Source: JALTID01 sp027004335 [NCBI: bacterium]
GTDB lineage: Bacteria; JALSQH01
NCBI GenBank assembly: GCA_027004335.1
Contig: JALTID010000110.1
Location: 482-10,625 of the forward strand
Length of the DNA stretch: 10,144 nt
Direction: 5' to 3'
Shown piece after piece: positions 7,232 through 10,144 of this stretch; positions within the stretch are counted from its first letter, which is position 1; each line of letters opens with the position of its first letter. A program made the translations under genes and the position numbers. The notes beneath the pieces are model-generated. The model was not told the origin of the DNA, ran no database searches, and saw nothing but the letters and a program-made list of their open reading frames with translations.

Positions 7232-7701
7232 AAAAATTTCTTTTATTTGCATTATTTTTTATGGTAGCGGGGTGTGGATACCATATTGTTCGTCCTCTTT
7301 CTGTTGCTGTTGAACTACGCAGGGTGAAGAGCAATTTCTCCGAATTACCCGGAATAGAATCTGAGCTCACAAGAGAATTAATAAAATCTTTTTCAAGCAG
7401 GGGAATTGTTCTTAAGAGACATGCCTGCCTTGGCGTCTATGTTACGCTTCTGGGTATTTCATCCTCTGAGTATTTTTATGACTCTTCCGGGAGAATTTCC
7501 CGGGTGAGAGCTAATGCTAAGTACAGAGTTAAAATTGAGGACTGTCACGGCAAAAATATAGAGAGGATTTTTTCAATACCTCTATCATACTGGTATTATG
7601 CTGAACCGTATCCCACAGAGTCATCAAAGGCAGGAAGTATTCTTGAAGCAGTTGACCTTCTTGTAGAAAAGATCATTGAGGTTATTGGTGAAGCCTCTTA
7701 G
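7228..7701 (+). CDS. lptE: LptE-like LPS-assembly outer-membrane lipoprotein
   Basis: This is a 157-residue predicted lipoprotein: a short Lys-Lys N-terminus, a hydrophobic stretch (4-13) and a lipobox Val13-Ala14-Gly15-Cys16, followed by Gly-Tyr-His ('GCGYHI'), as in LptE/RlpB. Gly at +2 does not signal inner-membrane retention, so outer-membrane targeting is expected. The segment '[18 protein letters not shown]' (about 38-55) matches the 'x-x-x-P-G-(I/L)-E-x-x-L-T' helix of LptE. In known diderms LptE forms a plug in the LptD barrel that inserts LPS into the outer leaflet. Sequence conservation in this family is low, so the call rests on the lipobox, the helix motif, the length and the gene order leuS-lptE-holA, which is the same order as in Escherichia coli. 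It starts by a 4-base ATGA overlap with leuS and ends with a 14-base overlap with holA. Confidence 0.87.
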   Translation: MKKFLLFALFFMVAGCGYHIVRPLSVAVELRRVKSNFSELPGIESELTRELIKSFSSRGIVLKRHACLGVYVTLLGISSSEYFYDSSGRISRVRANAKYRVKIEDCHGKNIERIFSIPLSYWYYAEPYPTESSKAGSILEAVDLLVEKIIEVIGEAS

Positions 7702-8650
7702 CATAGTAAATTATTGGAGGAAGGATCCCAGGGGGCCGGTTTTTATCGTTTGTGAAGATCCCTTCTGGCAGGGTTTTTTAGAAAAAGAGTGGATTACCAT
7801 TTACTTATCAAAGAGAAAAGCTCTGGTTCACCGAATTGATCTTTCACAGATGGAAATTGAGGTACTTAAAGATGCTGTGGAAGAGGGTGACCTTTTTTCC
7901 GATTTTAGAATCATTGCTGTTAGAGGAGTAGAAAAACTCAGAGAAGAGCATATTGGTTTTTTAAAAAGTGCATTTAATGAATCTGGGAATTTTTATGATA
8001 TCATAGCTCTCAGCAGTTCTCCTTTGAAAGGTTTTCAGGGCGGTGAAAAATTTTATTCCATACCTTCTTCTCTAACTCCAGCGGATATTGAAGAAGTCAT
8101 AAAATATCTGGTGGAAAAGGGTGGAGGGAATATTGATAAGGATGCTCTGTCACTTCTGACAGATTTTGTTGGTAATAATTTGATGTTTATAGAGAAAGAT
8201 ATTGAGAAACTTCTCTCCTATCACGAAGATGGTCATATAGATACTGGTGCGATAAGAGAGTTAGTTGCTCCTCTGAAGGAAGAAAATATTTTTAATATTT
8301 CTGGAGCAATAGCGTCTGGTAGAACGGATGAAGCGTTAAAGATAGTGGATAATCTTCTTGAAAGGGTTCATCCTCTTCAAATTATTAGGTTTATTACTTC
8401 CTATTATAAAAGGCTCGCTGAGATAAAGTTTCTCCTGTCTGAAAGGAAGGATCTGGATGAGATTAGAAAAATTCTTTCTCTTAAAGATTATTACCTAAGA
8501 AAATTACTTTCAGAGGCTCAGGGAGTTTCTGAAGAAAATCTTGAAAAGATTTTTTTCATTTTAGATGAAGCTGAGTTAGAAGTGAAGAAGAACCAGCTTC
8601 CTCCTGGTGTTGTAATCAAGAAAATAGTTATGAGACTTTCTGAAATTTAG
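7688..8650 (+). CDS. holA: DNA polymerase III delta subunit
   Basis: The delta subunit of the clamp loader opens the sliding clamp ring during replication. The 320-residue protein has the family layout: an N-terminal domain beginning 'GPVFIVCEDPFWQGFL' (16-31), where delta proteins usually have 'P-V-Y-L-L-x-G-x-E-x-F', then 'RIIAVRGVEKL' (74-84). The middle segment 'FIEKDIEKLLSY' (167-178) corresponds to the conserved 'x-L-x-x-E-L-E-K-L'. The C-terminal helical collar domain starts about 198 ('EENIFNISGAIASGRTDEAL') and contains 'PLQIIRFITSYYKRLAEIK' (229-247). I choose GTG at 7688 because GAGG (7678-7681) lies six bases upstream; TTG at 7676 would add four residues (start Leu-Arg-Leu-Leu). 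The gene overlaps lptE by 14 bases. Its TAG stop (8648-8650) overlaps the stop of the convergent rpsT. No unusual codon use is evident. Confidence 0.92.
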   Translation: MKPLSIVNYWRKDPRGPVFIVCEDPFWQGFLEKEWITIYLSKRKALVHRIDLSQMEIEVLKDAVEEGDLFSDFRIIAVRGVEKLREEHIGFLKSAFNESGNFYDIIALSSSPLKGFQGGEKFYSIPSSLTPADIEEVIKYLVEKGGGNIDKDALSLLTDFVGNNLMFIEKDIEKLLSYHEDGHIDTGAIRELVAPLKEENIFNISGAIASGRTDEALKIVDNLLERVHPLQIIRFITSYYKRLAEIKFLLSERKDLDEIRKILSLKDYYLRKLLSEAQGVSEENLEKIFFILDEAELEVKKNQLPPGVVIKKIVMRLSEI

Positions 8651-8946
8651 CTTTCTTTGGCTTCTTCTCCCGCCTGAATGCCTGCAAGGAATTGATTAGT
8701 TTTTTTGTAAAGCCTTGAAATTTCCCTTGATGCAGTGTTTCTATGAATAATTCCTTTACTTTTTGCTTTGTTAATCTCTCTCAGAGCGTTTTTGAACAGA
8801 GGTTCTATCCTGTCAATTTCATTATTTTCCATTGCTTTTGTTAATTTTTTTAAAGCAGTTTTTATCATGGATTTGTACATTCTGTTTCTTGCTCTTCTCT
8901 TGAGATTCTGTCTTAATCTCTTTTCAGCTGACTTATTTTTGCTCAC
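8647..8946 (-). CDS. rpsT: 30S ribosomal protein S20
   Basis: S20 binds 16S rRNA at the bottom of the 30S subunit. The 99-residue, very basic protein starts 'MSKNKSAEKRLRQNLKRRARN', the hallmark S20 N-terminus, and has 'KGIIHRNTASREISRL' (about 64-79), the conserved 'K-G-(I/V)-(I/L)-H-x-N-x-A-x-R-x-x-S-R-L' motif. It has a slightly long acidic C-terminal tail (GEEAKES). The start codon is GTG (the + strand reads CAC at 8944-8946), with AGGAGG (+ strand 8957-8962) ten bases upstream on the coding strand. A strong promoter lies at 8977-9004. It is transcribed alone and against the holA run; its TAA stop (8647-8649) lies inside the end of holA. In E. coli rpsT also uses a non-AUG start (UUG), tied to translational autoregulation; whether this holds here is unknown. 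Confidence 0.97.
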   Translation of the reverse strand: MSKNKSAEKRLRQNLKRRARNRMYKSMIKTALKKLTKAMENNEIDRIEPLFKNALREINKAKSKGIIHRNTASREISRLYKKTNQFLAGIQAGEEAKES

Positions 8947-8956
8947 TTCCTTTGAA

Positions 8957-8962
8957 CCTCCT
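8957..8962 (-). promoter_or_regulatory. Shine-Dalgarno site of rpsT
   Basis: On the minus strand AGGAGG lies ten bases before the GTG start, a long spacing. A second weaker site, AAGGAA, abuts the start codon directly (8947-8952) and is too close to work. The strong but distant site together with the GTG codon may tune initiation. Confidence 0.6.
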
Positions 8963-8976
8963 ATCTTTTTTAAACA

Positions 8977-9004
8977 AGTATATGATAATAGGAAAGGCTG
9001 TCAA
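8977..9004 (-). promoter_or_regulatory. Sigma-70-type promoter of rpsT
   Basis: Read on the minus strand, a perfect -35 box TTGACA (+ strand 8999-9004) is followed after 16 bases by TATACT (+ strand 8977-8982), which matches the -10 consensus TATAAT at five of six positions. The expected transcription start is near 8970, giving a leader of about 24 bases that holds the AGGAGG site. The boxes are seen directly; promoter activity is inferred. Confidence 0.78.
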
Positions 9005-9015
9005 GAGGGAGGGAC

Positions 9016-9043
9016 TGGATTATTAACCTTCACCAGATATAAT
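9016..9043 (+). promoter_or_regulatory. Possible promoter of the Nudix-aminomutase unit
   Basis: A perfect -10 box TATAAT lies at 9038-9043. The best -35 candidate is TGGATT at 9016-9021 (16-base spacing), which matches TTGACA at only three positions, and there is no extended -10 TG. Transcription would begin near 9050, only a few bases before the ATG at 9053. The mRNA would then be nearly leaderless, or the true start codon lies further downstream. Confidence 0.45.
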
Positions 9044-9052
9044 ATAGCTATT

Positions 9053-9787
9053 ATGAAAGGAAACTATTTTTTGCGAAGTAGTGGTGAGAAAGCAGTTGAA
9101 CTTGAATTAGCTTATAATGAGGAATCCCTCTGTTTCAGGATTCCTCAGGGTCTCCCTGCTGAGAATCAGGAGAAGGGTAATCTGGCAATATCAGGCAAAT
9201 GCAAATCGGATGTGGTGGAAGAAGGGGAGTTTGAGGTCTGGTTCTGGCTTGAAAAGGTTAAAAGAATTATTTTATTGAGACCTGGTGGAGAAGAGCAGTA
9301 CACTTTTCGTTACTGGAAAGATGTGAGATGGTTTGCAATGAGAGGAGAAGGTTCTGTAGAGGTGTCAGCCGGGGGTTTTCCAACGGTGTGCGAGGAGGGA
9401 GAGATTTTTGCCTATCTTATTAAACCTGCAGGTAAAGAAAATTTTGCGTTACCCAAGGGGCTGATTGACAGGGGAGAAACCCCAGAAGAAGCAGCTGCAA
9501 GAGAGGTAAGGGAGGAAACAGGTCTATCGGTTGAAGCAGGTCCACTCATTACGAGGGTGAATTATTTTTATAAACACCCCGAGAGTGGCCAGAGGATCTA
9601 TAAAGAAGTTTTTTATTTTTTCCTGAAAGTCAAAAGGGGGAGTACACAGGATCACGACTGGGAAGTGTCAGAGGTTATTAAAGTCCCTCTTCAGGTTCTA
9701 CATGAAAAATTAAAATATTCATCGGAAAAGAAAGGTGCTGTAAAGCTTCTTGAGAAGGTAAAAAGTGGAGAAATTACAGTTTGCTGA
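9053..9787 (+). CDS. Nudix hydrolase with unrecognised N-terminal extension
   Basis: Nudix enzymes hydrolyse nucleoside diphosphates linked to another moiety, using divalent metal. The 244-residue product has a complete Nudix box at 136-158: Gly136-x5-Glu142-x7-Arg150-Glu151-Val-x-Glu154-Glu155-x-Gly157-Leu158. It is preceded by 'SAGGFPTV' (105-112) and 'FALPKG' (131-136), the usual first strands of the domain. 'YKHPESGQRIYKEVFYFFLK' (173-192) is a typical late strand pair. The substrate cannot be told from sequence. Residues 1-100 match no domain I know; they are Glu/Trp/Phe-rich and may be beta-rich. The start is uncertain: ATG at 9053 has no Shine-Dalgarno site and sits just after a TATAAT box, whereas TTG at 9071 has AAAGGA at a good distance; ATG at 9338 would give a bare Nudix domain. 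The frame is open upstream into rpsT, but that part is an antisense shadow. The following aminomutase gene overlaps its end by 23 bases. Confidence 0.88.
   Translation: MKGNYFLRSSGEKAVELELAYNEESLCFRIPQGLPAENQEKGNLAISGKCKSDVVEEGEFEVWFWLEKVKRIILLRPGGEEQYTFRYWKDVRWFAMRGEGSVEVSAGGFPTVCEEGEIFAYLIKPAGKENFALPKGLIDRGETPEEAAAREVREETGLSVEAGPLITRVNYFYKHPESGQRIYKEVFYFFLKVKRGSTQDHDWEVSEVIKVPLQVLHEKLKYSSEKKGAVKLLEKVKSGEITVC
9118..9147 (+). repeat. Perfect 10-bp inverted repeat (possible hairpin)
   Basis: TGAGGAATCC (9118-9127) is the exact reverse complement of GGATTCCTCA (9138-9147), with a 10-base loop between. It lies inside the first part of the Nudix gene, about 65 bases after its ATG. There is no following T run, so it is not an intrinsic terminator. 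A role in mRNA folding or protein binding is possible; chance is not excluded. Confidence 0.6.
9753..9758 (+). promoter_or_regulatory. Shine-Dalgarno site that sets the aminomutase start
   Basis: AGAAGG lies six bases before the GTG at 9765, inside the end of the Nudix gene. The aminomutase frame has a stop (TAA) at 9759-9761, so the only available start that keeps the conserved N-terminus is this GTG. Confidence 0.65.
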
Positions 9788-10144
9788 TGGTGAAAAGTGG
9801 TATGACTGGAAGTGGCAGCTTTTAAATTCCATCACCACAGTGGAGGAACTTGCCAGTTATCTACCCTATCTTCGTTCTTCTCTTGATGATCTGAGATGGG
9901 TTACAATGAAGTATCACCTGAAAGTGACACCCTATTACCTTTCTCTTGTGGATCCTGAAAATCCAGATGATCCAGTTGCGAAACAGATTGTGCCATCCAC
10001 CATGGAAATAGAAAAGAGGGGGGATCCTGATCCATACAGAGAGGATGATTTTTCTCCTCTTCCACATGTGGTACATCGCTACCCTGATAGGGTTCTTCTG
10101 CTTGCAACAAATATCTGCCCTTCTTACTGCAGGCACTGTATGAG
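9765..10144 (+). CDS. kamA: Lysine 2,3-aminomutase-family radical SAM protein (3' end outside window)
   Basis: The N-terminal 126 residues belong to the KamA family, which moves the alpha-amino group of lysine to the beta position using PLP, a [4Fe-4S] cluster and S-adenosylmethionine. Visible in order: 'WYDWKWQLLN' (12-21, the family's W-x-D-W-x-W-Q), 'TVEELASYLP' (25-34), 'VTPYYLSLVDPENPDDPV' (54-71) and 'KQIVPSTMEI' (73-82). 'DPDPYREDD' (87-95), 'VHRYPDRVLLLAT' (103-115) and the cluster motif Cys118-x3-Cys122-x2-Cys125 follow. GTG at 9765 is the only start that fits, with AGAAGG six bases upstream and an in-frame stop at 9759. It overlaps the Nudix gene by 23 bases, so the two are very probably co-translated. 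Lysine and glutamate 2,3-aminomutases, and EpmB-type enzymes that act with EF-P ligase, share this N-terminus; the substrate-defining part lies beyond the window. KamA is the closest match I can see. Confidence 0.92.
   Translation, partial: MEKLQFADGEKWYDWKWQLLNSITTVEELASYLPYLRSSLDDLRWVTMKYHLKVTPYYLSLVDPENPDDPVAKQIVPSTMEIEKRGDPDPYREDDFSPLPHVVHRYPDRVLLLATNICPSYCRHCM

Larger units (their letters stand above)
8947..9052. other. Divergent intergenic region between rpsT and the Nudix gene
   Basis: This 106-bp gap is the only clear non-coding interval in the window. It holds the rpsT promoter and ribosome binding site on the minus strand and a -10-like box for the Nudix unit on the plus strand. 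The two -10 boxes are about 60 bp apart. I see no RNA gene or terminator in it. Confidence 0.75.

Noticed and set aside
6710-7252. Minus-strand open frame of 180 codons across the leuS end and lptE start
   Set aside because: It is antisense to two well-supported genes, has no ribosome binding site and shows no domain.
7487-7504. CCGGGA / TCCCGG hairpin inside lptE
   Set aside because: Only six pairs, mid-gene, with no terminator tail and no conserved context visible.
9018-9029. Near-palindrome GGATTATTAACC between the divergent promoters, considered as an operator
   Set aside because: Two mismatches in each half and no matching second copy, so I do not call an operator.
8768-9052. In-frame upstream extension of the Nudix frame to an ATG at 8768
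   Set aside because: The added 95 residues run antisense to rpsT and are a hydrophobic shadow of its basic codons. The rpsT promoter and ribosome binding site also fall inside it.
9861-10136. Minus-strand open frames antisense to the aminomutase gene
   Set aside because: The plus strand here encodes unmistakable KamA motifs, including the radical SAM cysteines.
1-10144. CRISPR arrays, tRNA/rRNA genes, insertion sequences, phage genes and attachment sites
   Set aside because: No spaced direct repeats, cloverleaf with CCA end, transposase motif or terminal inverted repeats were seen on either strand.

Overview
The window is a compact stretch of an AT-rich (roughly 40% GC by eye), AGA/AGG/ATA-tolerant bacterial chromosome. 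A probable LptE outer-membrane lipoprotein and a SPOR-domain membrane protein point to a diderm (Gram-negative) bacterium. The gene order argS - SPOR protein - DUF4388 protein - leuS - lptE - holA, with a GerW/YtfJ-type gene upstream, suggests a Desulfobacterota/Deltaproteobacteria-like or other deep-branching diderm lineage. The lineage call is an inference from gene order and families; no rRNA is present to test it.

Positions 1-8650 hold one tightly packed plus-strand gene run. In order: the 3' end of a DUF2953-like gene, a GerW/YtfJ-family gene, ispF (MEP isoprenoid pathway), a 65-residue four-cysteine protein, argS, a SPOR-domain protein, a DUF4388/PATAN-type protein, leuS, lptE and holA. 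Junctions are overlaps of 4-17 bases or gaps of at most 10 bases, so the run looks like one transcriptional unit with extensive translational coupling. I see no promoter, terminator or non-coding gap inside it. Its promoter lies upstream of the window.

At 8647 the run meets rpsT (ribosomal protein S20) head-on: the holA and rpsT stop codons overlap. rpsT starts with GTG and has a very good sigma-70-type promoter (TTGACA / 16 bp / TATACT, minus strand). The 106-bp gap between rpsT and the next gene is the only real intergenic region and looks like a divergent promoter region.

Positions 9053-10144 hold a second plus-strand unit: a Nudix hydrolase with an unrecognised N-terminal extension of about 100 residues, overlapped by 23 bases by a GTG-initiated lysine 2,3-aminomutase-family radical SAM gene. 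That gene runs off the end just after its CxxxCxxC iron-sulfur motif.

Most of the window is housekeeping: translation, DNA replication, isoprenoid synthesis and envelope assembly. No CRISPR array, tRNA/rRNA gene, insertion sequence or phage gene was seen. The items most worth a second look are the small Cys4 protein coupled to argS, the Nudix-aminomutase pair, a perfect 10-bp hairpin near the start of the Nudix gene, an IspF with an altered C-terminal Gly-Arg-Gly-Glu-Gly motif, and a LeuRS with KMDKS in place of KMSKS. I do not see evidence for a wholly new multi-gene system.
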